Shown: positions 1 through 7,798, numbered from the stretch's first letter. The stretch: 14,661 nt of DNA from Actinomycetales bacterium Ga0077552 (GCA_001464255.1 LNFD01000083.1:1-14661); one strand, 5' to 3'. Notes: generated from the letters alone by a model not told the origin. Translations and numbers: made by a program.

Positions 1-2
1 AC

Positions 3-935
3 CGGGCCGTCGTCGACCTCGCGCGCACGGTGCGCAAGAACCAGGAGGCGCTCTCAGGCTACGCGCGGGCGATGACGTGCCACCTCGGCGACTACGAGCA
101 GTACGCCGAGCTGCGGCGCGAGCTCAGCGACCTCGAGCGCGGAACGCGCCGGGTGGGCGAACCGGGGGAGAAGGCCGACAAGCTGCGGCGCCAGAAGCAG
201 ATCGAGGGCGTGCGCACCCGCATGCGCAAGCACCCCTGCCATGGCTGCGCCGATCGCGAGGCGCACGCCCGCTGGGCCGAGCGCTGGTACCGCCTGAGCC
301 GCGAGACCGAGAAGGTCAGCCGCCAGATCACGGGTCGCACGGGTGCCGTCGCTGCGGTCTTCGACCGCATCACCGACATCCTCGCCGAGCTGCAGTACCT
401 CGAGACCGACGAGCACGGCCGGCTCGGCCTGACCACGCACGGGCGCTCGCTGCGCCGCATCTACGGCGAACGCGACCTGCTCGTGGCCGAGAGCCTGCGC
501 CGCGGCCTCTGGCGCGACCTCGACGTGCCCTCGCTCGCCGCGATGGCGAGCGCGATCGTCTTCACGGCGCGACGCGACGACGGTCAGGCGCCCGAGTACG
601 CGCTGCCGCGCGGGGCCTTCCGGCCCGCGCTCGAGCGCACGCAAGAGCTCTGGGCACGCCTCGACGACCTCGAGCGCGATCACCGGCTACCCGGCAGCGA
701 GCCGCTCGCGACGACCCTCGCTCTGCCCATGCACCGCTGGGCCGCGGGCGGCTCGCTCGACTCGGTGCTGCGCGACGCCGACCTCGCGGCGGGCGACTTC
801 GTGCGGTGGACCAAGCAGACGATCGACCTGCTCGATCAGATCTCGATCGTCGCCGACGGGCAGGTGGGTCGCACCGCGCGCAGCGCGCTCGATGCGATCC
901 GGCGCGGCATCGTCGCCTACAGCTCGGTCGCCTGA
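3..935 (+). CDS. helY: DEAD/DEAH-box helicase, HelY/Mtr4-like, C-terminal part (5' end outside window)
   Basis: The reading frame is open from the first bases (frame starting at 3), so the gene enters from the left and only about 310 C-terminal residues are seen. The segment carries the region typical of HelY after the helicase core: a HPCHGCADREAHARWAERW stretch, then a DSHCT-type C-terminal domain with LALPMHRWAAGGSLDSVL and ending FVRWTKQTIDLLDQI...GIVAYSSVA. HelY proteins are Ski2-like ATP-dependent RNA helicases of actinobacteria, presumed to act in the cytoplasm on RNA. The ATPase motifs lie outside the window, so activity cannot be judged here. The gene ends 37 bp before the lnt start. 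Identification is from recalled family features; the DSHCT domain is the most diagnostic. Confidence 0.9.
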   Translation, partial: RAVVDLARTVRKNQEALSGYARAMTCHLGDYEQYAELRRELSDLERGTRRVGEPGEKADKLRRQKQIEGVRTRMRKHPCHGCADREAHARWAERWYRLSRETEKVSRQITGRTGAVAAVFDRITDILAELQYLETDEHGRLGLTTHGRSLRRIYGERDLLVAESLRRGLWRDLDVPSLAAMASAIVFTARRDDGQAPEYALPRGAFRPALERTQELWARLDDLERDHRLPGSEPLATTLALPMHRWAAGGSLDSVLRDADLAAGDFVRWTKQTIDLLDQISIVADGQVGRTARSALDAIRRGIVAYSSVA

Positions 936-958
936 GCCGGGCGCTGTGCCCGTTCGCT

Positions 959-964
959 TACACT
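959..964 (+). promoter_or_regulatory. -10 box TACACT for a leaderless lnt transcript
   Basis: TACACT fits the actinobacterial TANNNT -10 pattern. Eight bases separate it from the GTG at 973, so the expected transcription start falls on or beside the start codon. There is no Shine-Dalgarno-like purine run before the GTG, which agrees with leaderless translation. No convincing -35 was seen. Confidence 0.5.
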
Positions 965-972
965 GTCGCCTC

Positions 973-2559
973 GTGGCCCCCTCGACCCTCTCCGCGACCT
1001 CTGCGACCGCTCGACCGCTTCCTCTTGCACTGGCACTCTTGGTGGCCATTGCTGGAGGTTGGCTCATTGATCTCGGCTACCCCGATACTGGGTGGTGGCC
1101 ACTGACGATCGCGGGTACTGCCCTCGTCGTCGTGAGCCTTCGTGGGCGCAGCGTGGGCGGAGCCCTGCTCATCGGGGCGGCCGGCGGCTTTGCGTTCTAT
1201 GGCGCGCTGATTGAGTGGCTGACGGTATACCTCGGGGTGGTTCCTTGGCTCGCCCTTACTGTGGTGCAGACGGCGTTTGCCGCGCTTGGCGGATTACTCA
1301 TCACCCTCGTATGGCGCTGGGTGCCGCGCGCCTGGCCCGGCGCCACGGGTCGCCTCGTGCTGACACCGGCGGTAGTAGCCGCCGCGTGGACAACGCGCGA
1401 AGCGATCGTGAACGTGTTCCCTTTTGGTGGTTTCGCGTGGGGTCGTTTGGCAGTGAGCCAGGCCGAGGGCCCCCTCGCCCACTGGGCCGCGTGGGTCGGC
1501 TTCTCGGGCCTCACGTTCCTCATCGCCTGGTTCTCGGCCATGCTCGTCGCCGTCGTCATCGAGCGCGAGGTCGGGATGCTCCGCCGCGGCATCCTCGTCA
1601 CCGGGGCATCCGCAGCCCTCCTCGCCTGGCCCGCCGTGCCGATCGCGACGACGGGCACGATCTCGGTCGCCGCGGTGCAGGGCGACTCCGACTCCGGGCT
1701 CTTCGCCGACTACGAGCAGGGGCAGATCCTGCAGGACCACTTCGACGCGACACGAGCGATCTTCGACCAGGGCCTCGACCTCGACGTCGTCGTGTGGCCT
1801 GAGAACGCGAGCGACCTCGACCCGCTGCGCAACGAGTATGCCGCGTCAGTGCTCGACCTCGTGAGCGAGCGGCTCGACGCCCCCGTCGTTGTCGGAACCA
1901 TCACGGCCGACGGCGACGAGACGTTCAACTCGGTGCTGCTGTGGCGGGCGGGCGACGGCGCGGTCGATCAGTACGATAAGGTGCATCCGGTGCCCTTCGC
2001 CGAGTACCTGCCGGCACGCGATTTCTTCTACCCGCTGGCGCCGAGCCTGTTCGACCTCGTGCCGCGCGACTACTCGTTCGGCCAGCGCGACACGGTCGTC
2101 GACCTCGACGGCGTCATCGCCGGCATCTCGATCTGCTACGACATCGTCGACGACGACCTTCTGGCGCGCCAGATCGACGAGGGCGCTCAGTTGCTTCTCG
2201 CTCCGACCAACAACGCCGACTTCGGCGTGAGCGACCAGAGCGTGCAGCAGCTCGCGATCGCCCGGCTGCGTGCGATCGAATCGGGCCGCGCGCTGGTTCA
2301 AGCCTCCACGGTCGGCGCGAGCGCTATCGTGTTGCCCGACGGGTCGACACTTGACAGCCTCCCACTATTCGAACCCGGCACAATGGTGCAGGAGGTGCCG
2401 CTGAGCGACACCGTAACCCCCGCGCACGCGCTCGGGCGCACCGTGGAGTGGGGCGTCATCCTCTTCGGCCTGCTGTCGATTGCTCTCGCAGGGCTGCTCA
2501 TCGGCCGGGGCGGTCGGGCCGACTCACGCGGAGACCAGTCGCCCCAGGGCCCGCGCTGA
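973..2559 (+). CDS. lnt: Apolipoprotein N-acyltransferase
   Basis: Lnt transfers an acyl chain to the N-terminal cysteine of lipoproteins at the outer face of the cytoplasmic membrane. The 528-residue protein has about six hydrophobic N-terminal segments (residues ~15-225), a carbon-nitrogen hydrolase domain (~230-500) and a final membrane segment (~SVILFGLLSIALAGLL region). The expected catalytic triad is visible: Glu277 in VVWPENAS, Lys336 in QYDKVHPVPFAEYLP, and Cys388 in GISICYDIV, close to the E. coli positions. The GTG at 973 is chosen because the upstream gene ends at 935 and this start lies just after a -10 box. It overlaps ppm1 by one base (TGATG), so the two are co-transcribed. In mycobacteria the two activities are fused in one protein; here they are separate adjacent genes. 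Confidence 0.95.
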   Translation: MAPSTLSATSATARPLPLALALLVAIAGGWLIDLGYPDTGWWPLTIAGTALVVVSLRGRSVGGALLIGAAGGFAFYGALIEWLTVYLGVVPWLALTVVQTAFAALGGLLITLVWRWVPRAWPGATGRLVLTPAVVAAAWTTREAIVNVFPFGGFAWGRLAVSQAEGPLAHWAAWVGFSGLTFLIAWFSAMLVAVVIEREVGMLRRGILVTGASAALLAWPAVPIATTGTISVAAVQGDSDSGLFADYEQGQILQDHFDATRAIFDQGLDLDVVVWPENASDLDPLRNEYAASVLDLVSERLDAPVVVGTITADGDETFNSVLLWRAGDGAVDQYDKVHPVPFAEYLPARDFFYPLAPSLFDLVPRDYSFGQRDTVVDLDGVIAGISICYDIVDDDLLARQIDEGAQLLLAPTNNADFGVSDQSVQQLAIARLRAIESGRALVQASTVGASAIVLPDGSTLDSLPLFEPGTMVQEVPLSDTVTPAHALGRTVEWGVILFGLLSIALAGLLIGRGGRADSRGDQSPQGPR

Positions 2560-3302
2560 TGCGCACGCTCGTGGTCGTGCCGACGTACGACGAGGCGCAG
2601 AGCATCCGGCCCATCATCGACCGCATCCGCCGCGCGGTGCCCGAGGCCGACGTGCTCATCGTCGACGACGCCTCGCCCGACGGCACCGGGGCGATCGCCG
2701 ATGAACTCGCCGCGCACGACGACCGTGTGGCCGTGCTGCACCGACCCGGCAAGGCTGGGCTCGGGGCCGCCTACCTGCAGGGCTTCGCGCGCGCCTTCGA
2801 GGGCGGCTACGAGGCCGTCGTCGAGATCGACGCCGACGGCTCGCACGATCCCGCCGAGCTGCCCGCGATGCTCGCGCTGCTCGAGGCCGGGCCAGCCGAT
2901 CTCGTCATCGGCTCGCGCTGGGTGCCCGGCGGGCGCGTGGTCAACTGGCCGTGGGCGCGGCGCGCGATCTCACGGTCGGGCAACCGCTACGCGCGGTGGA
3001 TGCTGCGCTCGCGCATCCACGACCTGACCGCCGGTTTCCGCGCCTACCGCACGAGCGTTCTGCGCGGGCTCGACCGCGCGGTCGTGTCGTCGCAGGGCTA
3101 CTGCTTCCAGGTCGAGCTCGCGTGGCGTGTGGAAGCGGCCGGGAGAGTCGTCGTCGAGCACCCGATCGCCTTCATCGAGCGCGAGAACGGCCGCTCGAAG
3201 ATGGGCCCCGGCATCGTGGCCGAAGCCCTCGTGCGCGTCACCGGCTGGGGCGTGTCGGCCCGCTTCGGGCGAGGTCCGATCCACCGGCACGTGACGGAGT
3301 AG
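2559..3302 (+). CDS. ppm1: Polyprenol monophosphomannose synthase (dolichol-phosphate mannosyltransferase type)
   Basis: This 247-residue GT2 glycosyltransferase would transfer mannose from GDP-mannose to polyprenyl phosphate, making the donor for lipoglycan and protein mannosylation at the membrane. Family hallmarks are the N-terminal VVPTYDE, the IVDDASPDGT nucleotide-binding segment, the DAD metal-binding motif (residues 91-93, in EIDADGSHDP), and GSRWVPGG, DLTAGFRAYR and GYCFQVEL further on. It has no membrane segment, as usual when the membrane part is a separate protein. The ATG at 2559 overlaps the lnt stop (TGATG), giving translational coupling; the longer upstream extension would lie inside lnt. 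Its stop (3302) directly abuts the convergent rbpA stop (3303). The lnt-ppm1-rbpA neighbourhood is also known in mycobacteria. Confidence 0.95.
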   Translation: MRTLVVVPTYDEAQSIRPIIDRIRRAVPEADVLIVDDASPDGTGAIADELAAHDDRVAVLHRPGKAGLGAAYLQGFARAFEGGYEAVVEIDADGSHDPAELPAMLALLEAGPADLVIGSRWVPGGRVVNWPWARRAISRSGNRYARWMLRSRIHDLTAGFRAYRTSVLRGLDRAVVSSQGYCFQVELAWRVEAAGRVVVEHPIAFIERENGRSKMGPGIVAEALVRVTGWGVSARFGRGPIHRHVTE

Positions 3303-3671
3303 TCAGGCGCCGAGGCGCTCTCCGCCGCCGCGTCGGGCGCGCAGCAGCTCGAGGCGCTCCTGCAACAGCTCTTCGAGCTCGTCACGGGTGCGGCGCTCGA
3401 GCAGCATGTCCCAGTGCGTGCGGGCCGCCTTGATCTCTCCCACCGCGATGTCGATGGGGGTGCCGTCGGGGGCGAGCAGCACGCCCTCGCGGCCGCTCTT
3501 GGGCGACTCCCACGTGTCGGGCAGCTCGGCATCGGCCGAGAAGATCACGTCGAAGGTCTCGCCGTCCTCCGTGCGGTAGCGGGCGCGCTGGCGGTCGGCG
3601 AACTCGACGCCCTCCTCGCTCTGCATGCTCTGCGAGCCGAGCCTCATGCCCCGCAACGTGCGATCAGCCAT
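3303..3671 (-). CDS. rbpA: RNA polymerase-binding protein RbpA
   Basis: RbpA binds RNA polymerase holoenzyme and stabilises open complexes with the principal sigma factor; it is found only in Actinobacteria. The 122-residue protein begins MADRTLRGMRLGSQSM, as RbpA does, has the core-domain strand ARYRTEDGETFDV, and the sigma-interacting C-terminal helices RTHWDMLLERR and DELEELLQERLELLRARR. No cysteine is present, so no zinc site is expected. A GGGAGG purine run lies just upstream of the ATG, and a likely promoter lies about 70 bp upstream. The gene is convergent with ppm1 with no gap between stop codons, so read-through from either side could give antisense overlap. Length and sequence fit the family closely. 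Confidence 0.97.
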   Translation of the reverse strand: MADRTLRGMRLGSQSMQSEEGVEFADRQRARYRTEDGETFDVIFSADAELPDTWESPKSGREGVLLAPDGTPIDIAVGEIKAARTHWDMLLERRTRDELEELLQERLELLRARRGGGERLGA

Positions 3672-3738
3672 GGTGAGTCCCTCCCCGGGTCAGCGGCCGT
3701 CCCGGCCGTGGCCGGCGCGCGAGGGCCGGCAAAGTTCA

Positions 3739-3773
3739 TGTATAGGTATAGACCCGTTCACCCTGCCTGCACA
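3739..3773 (-). promoter_or_regulatory. Probable rbpA promoter
   Basis: On the reverse strand TGTGCA (3768-3773) is followed after 17 bases by TATACC (3745-3750), itself directly followed by TATACA (3739-3744). The doubled TATA-type -10 is AT-rich against a GC-rich background and sits in the only intergenic space upstream of rbpA. The -35 matches the TTGACA consensus at only three positions. No clear SigR-type GGGAAT/GTT pair was found. Confidence 0.4.
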
Positions 3774-3808
3774 TCCCGGCGGGGGTGCTTCCCAGAACTT
3801 TGACAGCG

Positions 3809-4600
3809 TCACCCCAGCGCGGCGACGACCTCCATCGCGAGGTCGGCGCGGTCGGTCACGATGCCGTCGACGCCCAGGGAGAGCAGTCGGCGCATCTCGG
3901 GCTGCTCGTTGATCGTCCACACGTGCACCTCGACCCCGGCCCCGTGGAAGGCCCGGATGCGCGCGGGGGAGACGGTGTCGAGGCCGATCGCGCGAACGGG
4001 GATCTGCACGGCGTGCAGCCCGCGCAGGGCCGCGCGCACGAGCGGGCCGCCCCGCACGACGGTCGCGAGCAGCGCGGCGGCGAAGCGCGGCCCCGAGGCG
4101 CTCGTCGCGACTCCCGGCAACTGGGCGAGCGCGGCCCGTCGGCGGCGCTCGCTGAACGAGGTCAGCAGAACACGGTCGATCGCTTGGGCGGCACACACGG
4201 CCTCGACGGCGGGAGCGACGGCATCCGCGCTCTTGAGGTCGATGTTGAACCGCGCGTCGGGGAACGCGTCGAGCGCCTCGGCGAGCGTCGGCATGTGCTG
4301 CTCCGAGCCGAGATCGAGCCGCGCGAGCTCGGTTGCCGTCAGCTGGTCGACGCGCTGCGGTCGGCCGGCGACGCGAGAGAGATCGGGATCGTGCGCGATC
4401 ACGGCGACGCCGTCGGCGCTCGCATGCACGTCGGTCTCGAGGTGCGTCACCCCGAGAGCGAGCGCGTGCGCGAAGGCCAGCAGGCTGTTCTCGGGCGCGT
4501 CAAGAGCGAGCCCGCGGTGCGCGAGCACGCGCGGGCGCGCCGGCTCGAAGTACGGCAGCCCACTGCCGAGCAGCCCCGCGTGCGGCGGCAGAGTGCTCAC
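3809..4600 (-). CDS. Glycerophosphodiester phosphodiesterase family protein
   Basis: This 263-residue GDPD TIM-barrel enzyme would hydrolyse glycerophosphodiesters to glycerol-3-phosphate and an alcohol. Metal-binding and catalytic motifs are intact: HRG (28-30), EN (37-38) in DAPENSL, ETDVH (55-59), and HD (70-71) in IAHDPDLSRV; later FNIDLK and VHVWTINEQPEMRRLLSLGVDGIVTD match the barrel end. It has no signal peptide or membrane segment, so it should be cytoplasmic. The GTG start at 4600 overlaps the stop of the SPFH gene (GTGA), so it is the last gene of the nfeD-SPFH-gdpD operon. It ends 137 bp before rbpA on the same strand. Substrate cannot be told from sequence. Confidence 0.93.
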   Translation of the reverse strand: MSTLPPHAGLLGSGLPYFEPARPRVLAHRGLALDAPENSLLAFAHALALGVTHLETDVHASADGVAVIAHDPDLSRVAGRPQRVDQLTATELARLDLGSEQHMPTLAEALDAFPDARFNIDLKSADAVAPAVEAVCAAQAIDRVLLTSFSERRRRAALAQLPGVATSASGPRFAAALLATVVRGGPLVRAALRGLHAVQIPVRAIGLDTVSPARIRAFHGAGVEVHVWTINEQPEMRRLLSLGVDGIVTDRADLAMEVVAALG

Positions 4601-5535
4601 GCCTTCGGGGGGCGCCCGCCCGAAGCCTCAGGGCCGGGAGCTCCGCCGAAGAAGCCCTGGCCGATGCCCTTGAGCGCTTCGGTGAGCTCGCTCGGGATGA
4701 TCCACAGCTTGTTCGCGTCGCCCTCGGCGAGCTTCGGCAGCGTCTGCAGGTACTCGTAGGCGAGAAGCTGGGCATCGGGGTTGCCCTTGTGGATGGCGTC
4801 GAAGACGATCGTGATCGCCTTCGCCTCCGCCTCGGCCTTGAGGATCTGGGCCTGCGCCTCACCCTCGGCCTTGAGGATCGCCGACTGGCGCGCGCCCTCC
4901 GCCTCGAGGATCTGCGACTGCTTCGAGCCCTCCGACGTCAGGATGACGGCGCGGCGGTCGCGCTCGGCGCGCATCTGCTTCTCCATCGAGTCCTGGATGC
5001 TCAGGGGCGGGTCGATGGCCTTGAGCTCGACGCGGTTCACGCGCAGGCCCCACTTGCCCGTGGCCTCGTCGAGCACGACGCGCAGCTGGCCGTTGATGTT
5101 GTCGCGGCTCGTCAGCGCCTCCTCGAGGTTGAGGCCGCCGACCACGTTGCGCAGGGTCGTGACGGTCAGCTGCTCGACGCCGGCGAGGTAGTTCGCGATC
5201 TCGTAGGTCGCGGCACGGGCATCCGTCACCTGGAAGTAGATGACCGTGTCGATCGAGACGACGAGGTTGTCCTCGGTGATCACCGGCTGCGGCGGGAAGG
5301 AGACGACCTGCTCGCGCATGTCGACGAGAGGCCGGAGCCGGTCGATGAACGGGATGAGGATGTTGAGGCCCGGCTGCAGCGTGCGCTGATAGCGGCCGAG
5401 CCGCTCGACGACGCCCGCGTAGGCCTGCGGCACGATGCGGATCGATCGCAGGATGACGACGATCACGAAGATGCCGACGACGATGAGCAGGGCTGTCACG
5501 AACAGCTGCCCCACGAACTCGGTGGCGGAGATCAT
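4597..5535 (-). CDS. SPFH-domain (stomatin/prohibitin-like) membrane protein
   Basis: The 312-residue protein has one N-terminal membrane segment (~8-29, VTALLIVVGIFVIVVIL), an SPFH domain starting at RIVPQAYAGVVERLGRYQRTL, and an Ala/Glu-rich coiled coil (~200-265; repeats such as ILEAEGARQSAILKAEGEAQ) before a disordered Gly/Pro tail. SPFH proteins oligomerise on the inner membrane and organise membrane domains, usually paired with an NfeD partner, as here. The ATG at 5535 overlaps the nfeD stop (ATGA) and has AGAGGAG upstream within nfeD; longer reading frames would run through nfeD. The slipin/QmcA-like subgroup seems most likely. The reverse-strand frame is open well upstream but those codons are the shadow of nfeD. 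Confidence 0.93.
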   Translation of the reverse strand: MISATEFVGQLFVTALLIVVGIFVIVVILRSIRIVPQAYAGVVERLGRYQRTLQPGLNILIPFIDRLRPLVDMREQVVSFPPQPVITEDNLVVSIDTVIYFQVTDARAATYEIANYLAGVEQLTVTTLRNVVGGLNLEEALTSRDNINGQLRVVLDEATGKWGLRVNRVELKAIDPPLSIQDSMEKQMRAERDRRAVILTSEGSKQSQILEAEGARQSAILKAEGEAQAQILKAEAEAKAITIVFDAIHKGNPDAQLLAYEYLQTLPKLAEGDANKLWIIPSELTEALKGIGQGFFGGAPGPEASGGRPPKA

Positions 5536-6008
5536 GCGGTCTCGCTCCTCTCTCGGGGCGCCACGACGGCGGTCGCCCCCTCGATGCGGACGACGGTCAG
5601 GCGGTCGCCCTCCGCCGGGTTCGACGCGATGTCCTCGGTGTCGAGGCGCGCGGTCCAGGTCTCGCCGTTCGCGAGCTTCACGTAGCCGGCCCCGTCGACG
5701 AAGGCGGTCGAGACGCGCGCGGCCATGCCGACGAGGGCGTCGACGTTGGTGCGGGCTGGTTCGCGCCCCCGGTCGAGGGTCTTCAGCAGCAGCGGGCGGA
5801 TCGTGAAGAGCAGGAGCCCCGAGATGATGGCCGCGGCGAGGATCTGCACCCACCACTCCGCACCAAGCAGGTTCGCGCCGAGCCCGCCGATCAGCGAACC
5901 CGCCGCGATCATGAGGAAGGTGAACTCGAGGGTCAGCACCTCGATGATCACGCAGACGATCACGAAGACCAGCCAGACGATCCAGAGGTACTGCGTCAGA
6001 TCGACCAC
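5532..6008 (-). CDS. NfeD-like membrane protein
   Basis: The 158-residue protein has three to four hydrophobic segments (~8-28, 30-48, 52-74) followed by a C-terminal OB-fold domain (~85-150; ALVGMAARVSTAF, GYVKLANGETWTAR, GDRLTVVRIEGATAVVAP). This is the short NfeD type without the ClpP-like protease domain, which anchors and partners SPFH proteins. Its coupling to the SPFH gene by an ATGA overlap supports that role. The GTG at 6008 gives a normal length; the much longer open frame upstream is antisense to the SDR gene and is rejected. A nearby out-of-frame ATG is not usable. A possible -10 (TAGCGT, 6043-6048 reverse) would give a leader of about 27 nt. Confidence 0.92.
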   Translation of the reverse strand: MVDLTQYLWIVWLVFVIVCVIIEVLTLEFTFLMIAAGSLIGGLGANLLGAEWWVQILAAAIISGLLLFTIRPLLLKTLDRGREPARTNVDALVGMAARVSTAFVDGAGYVKLANGETWTARLDTEDIASNPAEGDRLTVVRIEGATAVVAPRERSETA

Positions 6009-6042
6009 GTCGCCCCATTCATCAGAAAACCGCGCTCCGCTC

Positions 6043-6093
6043 ACGCTATCACCGGCCTCCGGGGGCACGCCGGGCCGGCTCAGACGGTAGGGT
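6043..6093. promoter_or_regulatory. Divergent promoter region between nfeD and the SDR gene
   Basis: The 93-bp gap (6009-6101) holds a -10 for each side: TAGCGT on the reverse strand (6043-6048) for nfeD and TAGGGT on the forward strand (6088-6093) for the SDR gene. The forward box is eight bases from the GTG at 6102, so that mRNA should be leaderless. A 6-bp inverted repeat, CCGGCC/GGCCGG (6052-6057, 6074-6079), lies between them and could be an operator, or just GC-rich chance. Confidence 0.45.
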
Positions 6094-6101
6094 CGTGAAT
6101 C

Positions 6102-6887
6102 GTGAACAGCCCCCTGCAGCCCGGCTCGCTCGCCGGCAAGACCGCCCTCGTGACCGGCTCCTCGCGCGGCATCGGCGCCGACACGGTGAAGTACTTCGCC
6201 GCGGCCGGCGCGAACGTCGTCATCAACTACCGCGCCAAGGCTCCGCGCGCCGAGAAGCTCGTCGCCGAGATCGAGGCCGCGGGCGGTCAGGCGATCGCCA
6301 TCGGCGCCGACCTCACCGACCCCGCGTCCGTCACTGCGATGATGGATGCTGTGCACGAGCGCTTCGGCGGCCTCGACATCCTCGTGCTCAACGCCTCCGG
6401 GGGCATGGAGTCGGGCATGGGCGAGGACTACGCCTTGAAGCTCAACCGCGACGCGCAGGTGAACGTGCTGACGCGCGGCACCGAGCTCATGGGCCCGGGT
6501 GGCCGCGTCGTGTTCGTCACGAGCCACCAGGCGCACTTCATCCGCACCGTGCCGACGATGCCCGAGTACGAGGCCGTCGCCTCGTCGAAGCGCGCGGGGG
6601 AGGACGCCCTGCGCGCGCTCATCCCCGAGCTCGAGGCGAAGGGCATCGGGTTCACGGTCGTCTCGGGCGACATGATCGAGGGCACCATCACGGCGACCCT
6701 GCTCGAGCGCGCCGCTCCCGGCGCGATCGACGCGCGCAAGGAGGCGGCCGGCAAGCTCTACAACGTGAGCGAGTTCGCCGCCGAGGTGGCGCAGGCCGCG
6801 GTCGACCCCGTTCCGGCCGACAACACGCGCCTCGTGGGCGATGTGAGCTACTTCACTGCGTTCAGCTCCGACGCCGCGGGCGAGTAG
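6102..6887 (+). CDS. SDR family NAD(P)-dependent oxidoreductase
   Basis: The 261-residue Rossmann-fold protein has the nucleotide-binding TGSSRGIG motif (~19-26), an acidic-strand segment GADLTDPASV, and LVLNASG in place of the usual NNAG. The active-site Ser is expected in VFVTSHQAHF (~145-154). The tyrosine and lysine are spaced YEAVASSK (Y then K seven residues later) rather than the classical YxxxK, so this belongs to a divergent subgroup. VSGDMIEGT follows. Substrate is unknown. The GTG at 6102 is chosen because it follows a TANNNT box at leaderless distance and preserves the normal N-terminus. The Nudix gene starts three bases after its stop, so the two may be co-transcribed. Confidence 0.88.
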   Translation: MNSPLQPGSLAGKTALVTGSSRGIGADTVKYFAAAGANVVINYRAKAPRAEKLVAEIEAAGGQAIAIGADLTDPASVTAMMDAVHERFGGLDILVLNASGGMESGMGEDYALKLNRDAQVNVLTRGTELMGPGGRVVFVTSHQAHFIRTVPTMPEYEAVASSKRAGEDALRALIPELEAKGIGFTVVSGDMIEGTITATLLERAAPGAIDARKEAAGKLYNVSEFAAEVAQAAVDPVPADNTRLVGDVSYFTAFSSDAAGE

Positions 6888-6890
6888 CGC

Positions 6891-7337
6891 GTGGCCCCGA
6901 CGCCGGGCCTGCGCCGAACATCCCGAATCATTCTCATGGATGGCCATGGCGCGGCGCTGCTGTTCATGACGGCCGCGCCCGACTCCACACGGTTCGCGCG
7001 TTGGATCACGCCCGGCGGGGGAGTGGACCCGGGGGAGACCCACGAGCAGGCGGCGATCCGCGAGCTGTTCGAAGAGACCGGGCTCGTCGTCGACGACGTG
7101 GGGGAGCCCGTGTGGAGCCTCGACTTCGAGGTCGCGTGGGATGACGCCGATCACGACCGCGGCCATGCCGAGTACTACGTCGTGCGCTGCGAGCGCTTCG
7201 ATCCGGTGTCGACGAACTGGACCGATGACGAGCACATCGGGACGAGCTGCTGCGCTCGGGCCAGCCGTTCGAGCCGTACGACTTGCCGCGGCTTCTGCGT
7301 ACGGCCGCCGGGGGAGTTTGAGAGACTCTCGATATGA
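6891..7337 (+). CDS. Nudix hydrolase, C-terminus probably frameshifted
   Basis: The Nudix box is complete (GGGVDPGETHEQAAIRELFE then ETGL), so pyrophosphohydrolase activity on a nucleoside-diphosphate-linked substrate is plausible. The N-terminus (RRTSRIILMDGHGAALLF) is normal and supports the GTG at 6891. After NWTDDEHIG the frame turns into Cys/Arg/Ser-rich sequence unlike any Nudix tail. A different frame from 7238 to 7321 instead reads RDELLRSGQPFEPYDLPRLL, a normal Nudix ending with its own stop at 7319-7321. This points to an internal deletion that removed the usual Trp-containing segment and shifted the frame. The annotated frame ends by chance or by use at the ATGA overlapping the next gene. 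The protein may be non-functional. Confidence 0.75.
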   Translation: MAPTPGLRRTSRIILMDGHGAALLFMTAAPDSTRFARWITPGGGVDPGETHEQAAIRELFEETGLVVDDVGEPVWSLDFEVAWDDADHDRGHAEYYVVRCERFDPVSTNWTDDEHIGTSCCARASRSSRTTCRGFCVRPPGEFERLSI

Positions 7338-7561
7338 CCAATGACCTGTCGGGCATCGGCCCGGGAATCTTCATCGTCGTGATCGTGGTCGGACTCGCCG
7401 CGCTCTGGATCGGGGCGATGATCTCGATCTTCCGGCGCTCGAGTGCAATGTCAGGCCTAGAGCTCATCGGCTGGTGCGCCTTCGTCGTGTTCGCCCAGTT
7501 CTTCGGCCCGCTCATCTGGTTCTTCGTCGGCCGTGATCGCTACATCGCTCCGAACCGGTGA
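7334..7561 (+). CDS. Small membrane protein, PLDc_N-like
   Basis: The 75-residue protein has two membrane helices (~10-33, GIFIVVIVVGLAALWIG; ~43-66) joined by a basic turn, FRRSSAMSG, and ends FFVGRDRYIAPNR. This is the pattern of the PLDc_N domain found at the N-terminus of cardiolipin synthases and as free-standing small proteins in actinobacteria. No catalytic part is attached, so a regulatory or structural membrane role is only a guess. The ATG overlaps the annotated Nudix stop and has a GAGAG purine run nine bases upstream. The following gene is a paralogue overlapping it by 4 bp (GTGA). Confidence 0.8.
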   Translation: MTNDLSGIGPGIFIVVIVVGLAALWIGAMISIFRRSSAMSGLELIGWCAFVVFAQFFGPLIWFFVGRDRYIAPNR

Positions 7562-7794
7562 TTCTCGACTCGGTTTTCGATCCCGTCGCTCCCGCGTGGT
7601 TTGACCTCGTCTACTCGATCGTGCCGCTCGTGCTGGTGAGCGTCGCGATCGTGGGTCTCGTGTCGATCATCCGCCGGTATCGATCCATGTCGGTGCTCGA
7701 GTCGGCCGGATGGACAGCCGTCGTCGTCTTCGCCCCGGTGCTGGGCACTCTCGTCTGGTTCGGAATCGGACGACGCCGGTACACGCTGGAATAG
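7558..7794 (+). CDS. Small membrane protein, PLDc_N-like (tandem paralogue)
   Basis: The 78-residue protein has two helices (~17-38 and ~50-69) with a basic turn, IIRRYRSMS, between them and a GRRRYTLE end. It matches its upstream neighbour position by position: RRSSAMSGLELIGW against RYRSMSVLESAGW, and PLIWFFVGRDRY against TLVWFGIGRRRY. The two therefore arose by tandem duplication. The GTG at 7558 overlaps the preceding stop (GTGA), implying coupled translation. A fragment of a Nudix C-terminus follows directly. Confidence 0.8.
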   Translation: MILDSVFDPVAPAWFDLVYSIVPLVLVSVAIVGLVSIIRRYRSMSVLESAGWTAVVVFAPVLGTLVWFGIGRRRYTLE

Positions 7795-7798
7795 GACC

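Noticed and set aside
3795..3805. Forward-strand TTTGACA as a -35 element
   Set aside because: No suitable -10 or forward gene follows; it would transcribe antisense to gdpD.
4333..5685. A 450-codon forward open frame across the SPFH gene
   Set aside because: It is antisense to intact gdpD and SPFH genes and its translation is Arg/Asp/Leu-rich low-complexity sequence.
5532..7235. A 567-codon reverse-strand open frame spanning nfeD and the region antisense to the SDR and Nudix genes
   Set aside because: Only its last ~158 codons encode a recognisable protein (NfeD); the rest is the GC-rich shadow of forward genes.
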